A stretch of DNA of 64,000 nucleotides from JAVBQL01 sp031549085. GTDB lineage: Bacteria; Spirochaetota; GWE2-31-10; MWDO01. Of this stretch, positions 1 through 8,642 are shown piece by piece. The notes below the pieces were generated by a model that did not search any database, was not told the origin of the DNA, and worked only from the letters and a program-made list of their open reading frames with translations. Position 1 is the stretch's first letter, and the number at the start of each line of letters is the position of its first letter. A program made the position numbers and the translations under genes. Location of the stretch: assembly GCA_031549085.1 (NCBI GenBank), contig JAVBQL010000018.1, positions 1 to 64,000 on the forward strand, given 5' to 3'.

Positions 1-373
1 CATTATTAACATTAATGCCTTTTATTGAAACATAATATCCATCATCAAAAAGTGAGATAGAACCAACTATCACAACCTTTGCTCTAACCAACTTTCCAAT
101 TTCTACTGCTTCTTGATTAGTAAAATCACTCTTTTTTTGAATCTCTGCTATCTCCAAAGTTGTTTCAAGCCTGTTTTTAGTAATAGTGCTATAATTTTTT
201 GTATCATCTATTGTCTTTATAAAATTATCATAAAGCGAATCGATCAATTTAGTATCTAAATTACCTTTTGTATAGAATGGAAGAACCAATATCTTTATTT
301 TATTTGTATCATTTGCAAAAGATGTTACAGAAATTAAAAGTAAGACAGATAGAAATAAAAAATATTTTTTCAT
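1..373 (-). CDS. Secreted CsgG/TolB-N-like protein, N-terminal part only
   Basis: Reading the minus strand from the ATG at 373 gives an open frame of 124 codons that runs off the left edge. It begins with a signal peptide (MKKYFLFLSVLLLISVTSFA, no lipobox cysteine). The mature part starts IKILVLPFYTKG, followed by a helical stretch, 'TKNRLETTLEIAEIQ' and 'IGKLVRAKVVIVGSISLF'. This order (a strand ending in LPF, a helix, then 'iGkl..A..vi.GsI') is that of the nucleotide-binding-like fold in CsgG/FlgO/TolB-N periplasmic proteins. Function is unknown; the family assignment is my pattern match. The start lies 291 bp from secA in divergent orientation. Confidence 0.6.
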   Translation of the reverse strand, partial: MKKYFLFLSVLLLISVTSFANDTNKIKILVLPFYTKGNLDTKLIDSLYDNFIKTIDDTKNYSTITKNRLETTLEIAEIQKKSDFTNQEAVEIGKLVRAKVVIVGSISLFDDGYYVSIKGINVNN

Positions 374-532
374 AAATGAAGCTCACAGCTATTGACTATA
401 ATAAATATTTTATCACATAAATTAATCATGTCAATTATTTTTACAAATATGGTAAATTTGTACGAAAAAAATAGTATAAGAAACGGATTTAATAATATCT
501 GATATTTTTACAAAATCCAAATGTATAAACTT

Positions 533-561
533 TTGACAATTTGATTTTATTTTAGTAGAGT
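533..561 (+). promoter_or_regulatory. Candidate sigma70-type promoter of secA
   Basis: A perfect -35 box TTGACA (533-538) is followed after 17 bp by TAGAGT (556-561), 4 of 6 matches to TATAAT. The secA start codon is about 100 bp downstream. The same TTGACA-17-TAGAGT arrangement precedes lolA at 31468, which supports it. Confidence 0.55.
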
Positions 562-664
562 CATAGTTATCAAAGGTTAATAAAAAAGAGTCTTACTTTC
601 TCTATTTTTGCTTTTGTTTAAATTATTTTGTATATTAATGCTTTAACTATTATAGAGGTTTTAT

Positions 665-3484
665 ATGTCAATTTTAACAAGAATATTCGGTTCTCAAAAT
701 GAGAGGTATTTAAAGAAAATCTATCCTCTTGTTACTAAAATAAATCAGTTGGAACCAGAGATGAGAGCTTTGCATGATACTGCTCTAAAGGCTAAAACAA
801 AAGAGTTTAAAGATAGACTGGCAGCTGGAGAGACTTTGGATGACCTCCTTATTGAGGCATTTGCTGTGGTTAGAGAGGTCTCTTGGCGTACTATGGGACA
901 GAGACACTATGATGTACAGCTGATTGGTGGTATTGCACTCCATATGGGGCATATCTCAGAGATGAAGACAGGTGAAGGTAAAACTCTGACCGCAACCTCT
1001 GCTGTTTATCTAAATGCTCTTGCAGGTAAAGGTGTTCATGTTGTTACAGTAAACGACTATCTTGCAAAGAGAGACTCGGAGTGGATGTCTCCAATTTATG
1101 ACTTCTTGGGGCTGACAGTTGGTAATATATTGAGCAATATGACTAACGATGAGAGGCGTGATAATTATGGAAGAGATATAACATATGGAACAAATAATGA
1201 GTTTGGATTTGACTACCTGCGTGATAATATGGTTTATGACAAGAGCCAAAAAGTGCAGAGAGATTTCTTCTATTGTATTGTAGATGAGGTTGACTCTGTT
1301 CTAGTTGATGAGGCTCGTACACCTCTTATAATCTCTGGTGTTGCAGAGAATGATATAAAGCATATTATAAATGCCCGTAAATTGGTCTCATTCTTTAAAG
1401 AGTGTGAGAAAAATCCTGATGGAAGATATCCTGATGAGGCAGATCCTTTCAATCCTCAAAAACTTGTTGGAGACTATAAGCTAGATGAAAAATCCAAAAA
1501 TATTAATTTCTCTGATGATGGTATAATTAAGCTTGAGAAATTGCTTTTAGATAGAAATATTATAAAGGATTCCATATATAATCAAGAGAACTTTGAGTAT
1601 GTGCACTATGTTACTCAAGCATTGAAGGCACAACACCTATTTCAAGTTGATGTTGATTATATGGTGAAAGATAATGAGGTTATGATTATTGATGAGCATA
1701 CTGGTCGTGTGCTTCCGGGTAGAAGATACTCTGACGGTTTGCATCAGGCAATTGAGGCAAAAGAGGGTATAACTGTACAGAGACGTTCAAGAACATTTGC
1801 CTCAATTACATTTCAAAACTTCTTTAGAATGTATCAAAAGCTTGCTGGTATGACAGGTACAGCTGATACAGAGGCTGCAGAGTTTAAAAATATCTATAAC
1901 CTTGATGTAACTGTAATTCCAACGAATGTTCCTGTTGCTAGAGTTGATAACAGTGATAGAGTCTACCTTACAGCAAAAGATAAATCCAGAGCTATAATTG
2001 AAGAGATTAAATCTATTCACCAAAAGGGGCAGCCGCTTTTGGTTGGAACTATAAGTGTTGAGAGTTCAGAGCACTTTAGTAATCTTCTTAAAAAAGCTAA
2101 TGTTAGACACAATGTATTGAATGCTAAACATCATGAGAGAGAGGCTGATATTATTGCTGAAGCTGGTAGATTTGGAGCAGTAACTATTGCAACAAACATG
2201 GCTGGTCGTGGTACAGATATCAAGCTCGGCGGTGAGCGTAGATATGATGATGACTTTGAAGAGATATTGCAGGATGAGACAATAACAGAAGATGAGAGAG
2301 TAAAGATCTTAGATATAAAGGAGCTTATTGATAAGATGAAATTGGAAGAGGCAAAGGAACAAGCCAACACCCTCTCTAATAAAACAGCAATAGACTCTAT
2401 TGGTACTATTATTGATGCAGCATATGATTGGATTGATGAAAATAAAAAGGTAAAAGAGGTCGGTGGACTCTTTATTCTTGGTACAGAGAGACATGAGTCA
2501 AGGAGAATTGATAATCAGCTTAGAGGTCGTTCTGGACGTCAGGGGGACCCTGGTGAGAGTAGATTCTACATATCAATGGATGATGATTTGATGAGACTCT
2601 TTGGCGGTGAGCGTATTCAAAAGATGCTTGGAGGACTTGGTATGAAAGATGGAGAGCTTATTGAGCATCCATGGATAACCAGCTCTATTGAGAGAGCGCA
2701 GAAGAAAGTTGAGACAAGAAACTTTGAAATTAGAAAGCACCTTTTGGAATATGATGATGTTCTTAACAAACAGAGAATGTTTATATATAATAAGAGGGAT
2801 GAGGTTCTTTCTGATGAGAGAATAATTGACCGAATTTATGAGTATTCAAAAGAGAGTCTTGAAGATTTCTTCTATGATTATATGATAAATCTTAAGAAGG
2901 GAGTTGATATTGCAACCAGTGAGCTTCTAAAATCTCTTAAAGTAACTTTTTTTATTGAGCCTCTCAATATTGTAAATGAGTACAAAAATAATCCAAAAGT
3001 TATGCAAGAAAAAATTCAAGAGATATTGAATAAAGAGCTTGAAGAGAAAGATAGGGTTATGGGGCATGAATATCTAAACTTTAAGCTTAGAGAGCTATAT
3101 TTAATGCTTATTGACAAGGCATGGCAAGATCACCTTGAAAATATGGAGCAGCTTAGAGAGGCGGTATACTTGCGTTCTTATTCACAAAAGAATCCTCTTA
3201 TAGAGTACAAAATAGAGGGCTCAAATATGTTTGATAATTTTATTCTTAAAATTAAAGATCATATTATAAATCAGATTTTTAGAATAAAGATAGAGAGTGT
3301 CTCTACAAATAATGCCAATTCTAATTACTATACACAGCATACAACATATAACAGTTTCTCAAAAGATGGGGCAGCACATACCGCACAAAAAAATCAGCAG
3401 AATGTTGTCTCAACAAAGATAGGTAGAAATGATCTATGTCCATGCGGGAGTGGGAAAAAGTATAAGCATTGCTGCGGAAAGTAG
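665..3484 (+). CDS. secA: Preprotein translocase ATPase SecA
   Basis: ATPase motor that pushes unfolded preproteins through SecYEG. The product has 939 residues, slightly longer than E. coli SecA (901). Walker A GEGKT is at residues 103-107, the DEAD-type 'VDEVDSVLVDEART' follows at about 207-220, then the preprotein cross-linking region, the second helicase lobe with 'TNMAGRGTDIKL' and 'GRSGRQGDPGES', the helical scaffold/wing region, a low-complexity linker and a C-terminal zinc-binding SEC-C motif (CPCGSGKKYKHCCG). That zinc tail binds SecB or ribosomes in known SecA proteins. The start follows GAGGTTTTAT. A paralogous gene set begins five bases downstream of the stop. Confidence 0.98.
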   Translation: MSILTRIFGSQNERYLKKIYPLVTKINQLEPEMRALHDTALKAKTKEFKDRLAAGETLDDLLIEAFAVVREVSWRTMGQRHYDVQLIGGIALHMGHISEMKTGEGKTLTATSAVYLNALAGKGVHVVTVNDYLAKRDSEWMSPIYDFLGLTVGNILSNMTNDERRDNYGRDITYGTNNEFGFDYLRDNMVYDKSQKVQRDFFYCIVDEVDSVLVDEARTPLIISGVAENDIKHIINARKLVSFFKECEKNPDGRYPDEADPFNPQKLVGDYKLDEKSKNINFSDDGIIKLEKLLLDRNIIKDSIYNQENFEYVHYVTQALKAQHLFQVDVDYMVKDNEVMIIDEHTGRVLPGRRYSDGLHQAIEAKEGITVQRRSRTFASITFQNFFRMYQKLAGMTGTADTEAAEFKNIYNLDVTVIPTNVPVARVDNSDRVYLTAKDKSRAIIEEIKSIHQKGQPLLVGTISVESSEHFSNLLKKANVRHNVLNAKHHEREADIIAEAGRFGAVTIATNMAGRGTDIKLGGERRYDDDFEEILQDETITEDERVKILDIKELIDKMKLEEAKEQANTLSNKTAIDSIGTIIDAAYDWIDENKKVKEVGGLFILGTERHESRRIDNQLRGRSGRQGDPGESRFYISMDDDLMRLFGGERIQKMLGGLGMKDGELIEHPWITSSIERAQKKVETRNFEIRKHLLEYDDVLNKQRMFIYNKRDEVLSDERIIDRIYEYSKESLEDFFYDYMINLKKGVDIATSELLKSLKVTFFIEPLNIVNEYKNNPKVMQEKIQEILNKELEEKDRVMGHEYLNFKLRELYLMLIDKAWQDHLENMEQLREAVYLRSYSQKNPLIEYKIEGSNMFDNFILKIKDHIINQIFRIKIESVSTNNANSNYYTQHTTYNSFSKDGAAHTAQKNQQNVVSTKIGRNDLCPCGSGKKYKHCCGK

Positions 3485-3489
3485 TTAAT

Positions 3490-4452
3490 ATGAAAAAAAA
3501 TATCTTTAGAAGAATCATATATAAAATTCGAAGTATATATTTTTCTCTATTTTTTCCGGGCTATTTTAGAAAACCTAAAATTCGAGACTATAATAGAGAG
3601 ATCTTAGATGGAGCTGAACTAAACAATCTGCTGATAGATAGAATAGTTAGTGGTGAAGCCTTTTTTGCAGGTAGGTTTGGTTCAAGCGAGCAAAGCTGCT
3701 TGAGATACTATGACCTTGTAATTAAGAGAGGTGGACCAAGTTATAGCCTCTCTGCAGCAGGAAAGATAGTGATAGACTCTGTTTGCAATCTTTCAGGTTT
3801 TTTTCCTCATGATGATGAATTATTAAATAGGTTTGTAGAGCTATATTTTAATAAAATTCCAAAGATAGATTTTTTGGGTGTATGGTTTAATCCATATGAA
3901 GATATTCTTTGTAACACCTACTGTAAAGATAGTACGCTTGGAGAGTTGGTAGGTTTGGAGCCATACTATTATGAAAAACCTTGGTCAAAGGAGCTGAAAG
4001 GGAAAAAGGTCTTAGTGGTACACCCTTTTGCTGAAACTATAGAGAGCCAATATAAAAAAAATAGAGAAAAATTATTTGAAAATAGAGACGTTTTACCTGA
4101 GTTTGAGCTTATAACACTTAAAGCAGTTCAATCTCTTGGTGGGAAACACCCAGATTTTGCAACATGGTTTGATGCATTGAACTATATGAAAGAAAAAATT
4201 AGAGATATAGATTTTGATATTGCACTTGTTGGAGCTGGGGCATATGGATTGCCACTAGGGCTATTTGTTAAGGAGCTTGGAAAACAGGCAATACATTTAG
4301 GTGGTGCTTTACAGATTCTCTTTGGAATAAAGGGGGCAAGATGGGAAGCAATGCCGGAGATATCAAAGTTTTTTAATGAGTATTGGGTTAGACCCTCTGA
4401 AGAGGAGACCCCAAAAGTGGCAAACTCTGTAGAGGATGGCTGCTATTGGTAG
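3490..4452 (+). CDS. GT-D-fold-like glycosyltransferase candidate, paralogue 1
   Basis: 320 residues; the ATG at 3490 is preferred over an in-frame upstream start at 3469 because it avoids overlap with secA and makes the protein the same length as its two tandem paralogues. Conserved landmarks: 'AGRFGSSEQ' near residue 60 (resembling the R-x-G-D/S-G/S-E motif of GT-D proteins), 'VLVVHPFAETIESQY' in the middle, 'IALVGAGAYGLPLG', then 'HLGGALQILFGIKGARW' and the C-terminal tetrapeptide GCYW. The 'GAGAYG...LGGALQ' part resembles the nucleotide-sugar side of GT-D proteins found near surface-polysaccharide genes. That is family resemblance only; acceptor and sugar are unknown. No signal peptide, so likely cytoplasmic. 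Confidence 0.6.
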   Translation: MKKNIFRRIIYKIRSIYFSLFFPGYFRKPKIRDYNREILDGAELNNLLIDRIVSGEAFFAGRFGSSEQSCLRYYDLVIKRGGPSYSLSAAGKIVIDSVCNLSGFFPHDDELLNRFVELYFNKIPKIDFLGVWFNPYEDILCNTYCKDSTLGELVGLEPYYYEKPWSKELKGKKVLVVHPFAETIESQYKKNREKLFENRDVLPEFELITLKAVQSLGGKHPDFATWFDALNYMKEKIRDIDFDIALVGAGAYGLPLGLFVKELGKQAIHLGGALQILFGIKGARWEAMPEISKFFNEYWVRPSEEETPKVANSVEDGCYW

Positions 4453-4523
4453 AGAGAATTTTATTTATATTATAATAAGTATTATATTTGAGTTAATTCA
4501 TAAAATTTAAGGAAGCATAAGTT

Positions 4524-5486
4524 ATGAAGAATTTTTTTAGGAGAGTAGGAGAGAAACTACGTTATCTATATTTTGATAGGTTTTTTCCAGAATATCTGCA
4601 TTTAAAGACTCCTAAAGCAGAGGATTATAATAATAAAATTTTAAGTGGTGATGAGACAAATAGATTTTTGGCTTCTAAAATAGAGGATAATAACCCTTTT
4701 TTAGCAGCAAGATTTGGCTCTAGTGAACTAAATTGTGTAAGATACTATACTTTTGTCATAAAAAATGGTGGTCCGAACTACAATAGTTTTTTTGCAAAGA
4801 CCCCAAGAGAGACTGTCTGCAATCTTTCTGGTTTCTTTCCACCAAAAGATAAATTATTAAAAAAGTTTTCAGAGCTATATTTTGAAGATATTCCAAAAAT
4901 AGATCTTTTAGGTATATGGTATAATTCATATGAGGATATTATTTGTAATACATATTGCAAAAACACATCGGTTGGAGAGCTGGCTGGTTTAGAGCCCTAC
5001 TATTATAAAAGCCCATGGTCAAAAAAATTGAAGGGCAAAAAGGTATTAGTTATCCACCCTTTTGCAAAAACTATAGAGAGTCAATATAGAAACAATAGAG
5101 AGAAATTATTTGATGATAGAGATATTCTGCCAGAGTTTGAACTAATTACACTTAAGGCGGTTCAATCTATAGCGGGACAACATACAGAGTTTAAAACATG
5201 GTTTGAAGCTTTGGATTATATGAAAGATAGGATTAAAAATATAGATTTTGATGTTGCACTTATTGGGGCTGGGGCATATAGTATTTCTCTTGGAGCTTTT
5301 ATTAAAGAGATGGGAAAGCAAGCAGTACACTTAGGTGGTGCTTTACAGATTCTCTTTGGTATTAAAGGGGCAAGATGGGAAGCTATGCCAGAGATATCAA
5401 AGTTTTTTAATGAGTATTGGGTTAGGCCAGCAGAAGATGAGAGACCAAAGGCTGCAAACACTGTAGAGGGTGGCTGCTACTGGTAA
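4524..5486 (+). CDS. GT-D-fold-like glycosyltransferase candidate, paralogue 2
   Basis: 320 residues, preceded by a good ribosome-binding site (AAGGAAGC). It has the same landmarks as the upstream copy: 'AARFGSSELNCVRYY', 'KVLVIHPFAKTIESQY', 'VALIGAGAYSISLG', 'HLGGALQILFGIKGARW' and the terminal GCYW. It differs at 'AGAYSISLG', where the other copies have 'AGAYGLPLG'. The C-terminal third closely matches copy 1, while the centre (about 5018-5280) is nearly identical at DNA level to copy 3, so the gene looks like a product of conversion between neighbours. Separate ribosome-binding sites argue that each copy is made as its own protein. Confidence 0.6.
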   Translation: MKNFFRRVGEKLRYLYFDRFFPEYLHLKTPKAEDYNNKILSGDETNRFLASKIEDNNPFLAARFGSSELNCVRYYTFVIKNGGPNYNSFFAKTPRETVCNLSGFFPPKDKLLKKFSELYFEDIPKIDLLGIWYNSYEDIICNTYCKNTSVGELAGLEPYYYKSPWSKKLKGKKVLVIHPFAKTIESQYRNNREKLFDDRDILPEFELITLKAVQSIAGQHTEFKTWFEALDYMKDRIKNIDFDVALIGAGAYSISLGAFIKEMGKQAVHLGGALQILFGIKGARWEAMPEISKFFNEYWVRPAEDERPKAANTVEGGCYW

Positions 5487-6281
5487 TATATTTTTTTTAA
5501 TTAAGTTAAAGATATTCATTTGGAGATATAATGGTAAAATGGCTATTTAAAAAAATAGAAAATAAATTTTATAATACTATATTTGCAAATTATCAGGACT
5601 ATTTTCATATACAGAAACCTAGTGATGAGGATTATGATAAAAAAATTCTTAATGCTCTTGATATAAATAATTTTATAAAAAATAAAATAGAGGAGAGAAC
5701 TCCTTTTTTTGTTTCTAGACTTGGAACGAGTGAGTTAAATTGTTTGAAATACTATAATTTAGTAGTAAAGAAAGGTGGTCCAAACTACAACTTCTCTAGT
5801 GGAGTTTTTGATGCTATGTGTAATAATGCTGGTTTTTTTCCACGAAAAGATAAATTGTTGAAAAAATTCTCAGAATTATATCTTCATGAGATTCCAAAAA
5901 TAGATCTTCTAGGTATTTGGTTTAATCCATATGAAGATGTGATTTGTAATACCTATTGTAAAAATGCTCAACTTGCAGAGTTAGGAAATTTAGATCCATA
6001 TCAACATAAAGATCCTTGGTCAAAAAAATTGAAGGGCAAAAAGGTATTAGTTATTCACCCTTTTGCAAAAACTATAGAGAGTCAATATAGAAACAATAGA
6101 GAGAAATTATTTGATGATAAAGATGTTCTGCCTGAGTTTGAACTAATTACACTTAAGGCGGTTCAATCTATAGCAGGACAACATACAGAGTTTAAAACAT
6201 GGTTTGAAGCATTGGATTATATGAAAGATAAAATCAAAAATATAGATTTTGATGTTGCACTTATTGGGGCTGGGGCATATG
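5018..6281 (+). repeat. Near-identical internal segments of GT-D-like copies 2 and 3
   Basis: The segment at about 5018-5280 in copy 2 matches about 6017-6281 in copy 3 over roughly 260 bp with only about ten differences, while flanking parts of the same genes are much less alike. This is the expected footprint of gene conversion or recent unequal recombination. Confidence 0.75.
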
Positions 6282-6490
6282 GACTACCTTTAGGAGCATT
6301 CATTAAAGGTCTTGGAAAACAGGCAATACATTTGGGTGGCACAACTCAAATTCTCTTTGGGATAAAAGGTACAAGATGGGAAAGTAACTATATATATATA
6401 TCAAAGTTTTTTAATGAGCATTGGGTTAGACCATCAGGGGATGAGATTCCAAAGGCTGCAAAATCTATAGAGGGTGGGTGTTATTGGTAG
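5531..6490 (+). CDS. GT-D-fold-like glycosyltransferase candidate, paralogue 3
   Basis: 319 residues; ribosome-binding site GGAGATATA just before the ATG. The N-terminal half is the most diverged of the three (for example 'VSRLGTSELNCLKYY' and 'SGVFDAMCNNAGFFP'), but the middle segment is almost identical to copy 2. Near the C-terminus 'LGGTTQILFGIKGTRWES' replaces the alanine-rich version and an extra 'NYIYI' is present, encoded by a short TA-rich tract. It ends in GCYW like the others. murG begins nine bases after its stop, so the cluster is probably cotranscribed with murG. The substrate is unknown. Confidence 0.6.
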   Translation: MVKWLFKKIENKFYNTIFANYQDYFHIQKPSDEDYDKKILNALDINNFIKNKIEERTPFFVSRLGTSELNCLKYYNLVVKKGGPNYNFSSGVFDAMCNNAGFFPRKDKLLKKFSELYLHEIPKIDLLGIWFNPYEDVICNTYCKNAQLAELGNLDPYQHKDPWSKKLKGKKVLVIHPFAKTIESQYRNNREKLFDDKDVLPEFELITLKAVQSIAGQHTEFKTWFEALDYMKDKIKNIDFDVALIGAGAYGLPLGAFIKGLGKQAIHLGGTTQILFGIKGTRWESNYIYISKFFNEHWVRPSGDEIPKAAKSIEGGCYW

Positions 6491-6498
6491 CTAAAAAT

Positions 6499-7614
6499 AT
6501 GAGGGTAGTATTTACTGGTGGCGGTTCTGGCGGACACACTATGCCTGCGGTTGCAATGATAGAATTCATAAAAAAATATTGTAGTGAAAATAAGATTGAC
6601 TACAATTTTCTATGTATTGGCTCTAAAGATGGTGTAGAGAGAGATATTGTTACAAAGAAGGGGATAGACTATAAATCAGTTTCTACAGGAAAATTGAGAA
6701 GATATTTATCTTTTAAAAATTTCACAGATATGTTTAGAATAATAAAAGGTTTTTTTCAATCTTTGAAAATTATATCTAATTTCAAACCAGATCTCATATT
6801 TAGTACTGGTGGGTTTGTATCTGTCCCTGTTGTTATAGCAGCTAAAAGAAAAAAAATATCTATTGTTATTCATGAACAAACTATAGACGCAGGACTTGCA
6901 AACAAAATAGCCAGCAAATTTGCTGATAAGGTTTGCATAACTTTTAGTGAGAGCAAAAAATATTTTCCAGAGAGTAAAGTTGTTGTTACAGGTATTCCAT
7001 TGCGAGATGAGGTCTTTAGTGGTTCTATAGAGAGTGCTAGATCTAGATTTGGCTTTGATAGTGAGAGACCAACAGTTTTTTTTACAGGCGGCGGACTTGG
7101 ATGCCATATATTGAATGAGGTCTCTTTAGAAATTATTGATAGTTTATTGGATAAGGTAAATATTATTTTTCAAACAGGTAAAAATAGTGATTTTGATATA
7201 ATGCGTGATTTCAGAGAGACACTGACAGATGATAAGAAGAAGAAATTTTTCTTATATGATTTTATAGGTGAGGAGATAGGTGATATCTACTCCATAGCTG
7301 ATCTTATTGTGGCTCGTAGTGGAGCTGGAACAGTAAACGAGATTTTGGCAAGAAAGACTCCTGCTATTTTTATACCACTGGCTATTGCAACAAATAATGA
7401 GCAATATAAAAATGCTTTAGTTGTTACACAATATGGTGGAGCTGTTATCTTAGAAGAGAAAGAACTCACTGCCAACAAACTTAATGATCTATTAAATAAG
7501 ATTTTATTCACAGAAAAACTTTCAGAGATGAAAAACAATCTATCCACTATCTCTTTCAGTGATGGGAGAGAGAATATATTAAAGGTTATTTTGGATGAAC
7601 TACAATCCGTATAG
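6499..7614 (+). CDS. murG: UDP-GlcNAc:undecaprenyl-PP-MurNAc-pentapeptide transferase MurG
   Basis: Membrane-associated glycosyltransferase that makes lipid II for peptidoglycan. With the ATG at 6499 it has 371 residues and starts MRVVFTGGGSGGHTMPA, the N-terminal glycine-rich loop of MurG. Further family marks are 'STGGFVSVPVVIAA', 'IHEQTIDAGLANKI', 'GIPLRDEV', 'FTGGGLGCHILNE' (second glycine loop) and 'ARSGAGTVNEI' with 'PAIFIPLAIATNNEQYKNA'. The second loop reads GGGLGC where most MurGs have GGSQGA. An in-frame start at 6478 would overlap the preceding gene. Its stop overlaps the start of rsmA by 20 bp, indicating coupling. Confidence 0.95.
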   Translation: MRVVFTGGGSGGHTMPAVAMIEFIKKYCSENKIDYNFLCIGSKDGVERDIVTKKGIDYKSVSTGKLRRYLSFKNFTDMFRIIKGFFQSLKIISNFKPDLIFSTGGFVSVPVVIAAKRKKISIVIHEQTIDAGLANKIASKFADKVCITFSESKKYFPESKVVVTGIPLRDEVFSGSIESARSRFGFDSERPTVFFTGGGLGCHILNEVSLEIIDSLLDKVNIIFQTGKNSDFDIMRDFRETLTDDKKKKFFLYDFIGEEIGDIYSIADLIVARSGAGTVNEILARKTPAIFIPLAIATNNEQYKNALVVTQYGGAVILEEKELTANKLNDLLNKILFTEKLSEMKNNLSTISFSDGRENILKVILDELQSV

Positions 7615-8467
7615 CATAGAGAGTATAAAGAAGCTATTAAAAAATAGGGGCCTTGTTGCTCAAAAAAGATTTGGACAAAACTTTTTAATAGATAGTAATA
7701 TATCATCAAAGATCATTAATTTAATGAGTGTTAAAGAGGGCGATCTTGTTTTAGAAATTGGAAGTGGACTTGGTGCACTTACATATAAATTGTTAGAAAA
7801 AAAGTGTATGGTAGTATCTTTTGAGATTGATATTGGTTTTATTGAGATCCTAAAAGAAGAATTTAAAAATTATGATAATTTTATTTTGGTGGAAGGCGAT
7901 TTTTTAAGGAATTTTAAAACTTTCCATTGGCAAAAATATATAAAAGATAGTGGCAAAGTAGTTATTTGTGGGAACATTCCATATAATGTTACAAAAGAGA
8001 TATTGGAGACTACTTTCTCTTCAGAGTTTAGGTTTGATAACTTCTGTTTTATGGTGCAGAGAGAAGTTTTAACTAGACTTTTGGCAGAACCTAAAACAAA
8101 AGAGTACTCTTATATATCAATTCTTTCAAAACTTAATAAAAATATAAAACATAAATTTTATATTGATAAGGGGTGCTTCTACCCATCTCCCAATGTTGAT
8201 TCTGCTGTTGTTATTTTTGAAAAAAATAGCAACTTTGAGTTAAGGAATAGAGAGCTTTTTTTTAGAGTTGCAAAATCTCTCTTTTTAAATAGGCGAAAGA
8301 AGATTCACAACAATCTTATGATGTCAACTCTCTTAAGTGATATAGAGAAGAGAGCCATTATAGATGTTTTAGATAGGTTAGATATAGATAAAAATATGAG
8401 AGGTGAAGAGATGGATATAGATTCAGCTGTCCAATTCTCAAATGCAGTTTATGATAGTTTTAATTAG
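7595..8467 (+). CDS. rsmA: 16S rRNA dimethyladenosine transferase RsmA (KsgA)
   Basis: Dimethylates two adjacent adenosines in the 3' terminal hairpin of 16S rRNA during small-subunit assembly. 290 residues. Visible motifs: 'KRFGQNFLID' at the N-terminus, the SAM-binding 'LEIGSGLGALT', 'VEGDF', the catalytic 'GNIPYNV' (N-I-P-Y) and 'CFYPSPNVDSAVVIF' in the substrate region, followed by the helical C-terminal domain. The first codons overlap the end of murG by 20 bp, so the two genes are likely translated in a coupled way. A 175-bp AT-rich gap follows before the next gene. Confidence 0.96.
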   Translation: MNYNPYSIESIKKLLKNRGLVAQKRFGQNFLIDSNISSKIINLMSVKEGDLVLEIGSGLGALTYKLLEKKCMVVSFEIDIGFIEILKEEFKNYDNFILVEGDFLRNFKTFHWQKYIKDSGKVVICGNIPYNVTKEILETTFSSEFRFDNFCFMVQREVLTRLLAEPKTKEYSYISILSKLNKNIKHKFYIDKGCFYPSPNVDSAVVIFEKNSNFELRNRELFFRVAKSLFLNRRKKIHNNLMMSTLLSDIEKRAIIDVLDRLDIDKNMRGEEMDIDSAVQFSNAVYDSFN

Positions 8468-8642
8468 ATTTAAGTTTCTGCAAAAGTAATAGTGAAAATG
8501 TTAAAAAAATATTTGTATAATATTGAAAAAAATGTTATTTTTTTTATATCTATTTTTTCTAAATTATATAACTTTTAGCATTGATGTTTTTAATCAATAG
8601 TTTTATAATGGAAAATAATATAATGTGGAGAGTGTTTTTTAT

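Noticed and set aside
1010..2494. Several minus-strand ORFs of 60-80 codons inside secA
   Set aside because: They lack start context and family features and are shadows of the strongly conserved secA frame; the same holds for the other antisense ORFs inside conserved genes.
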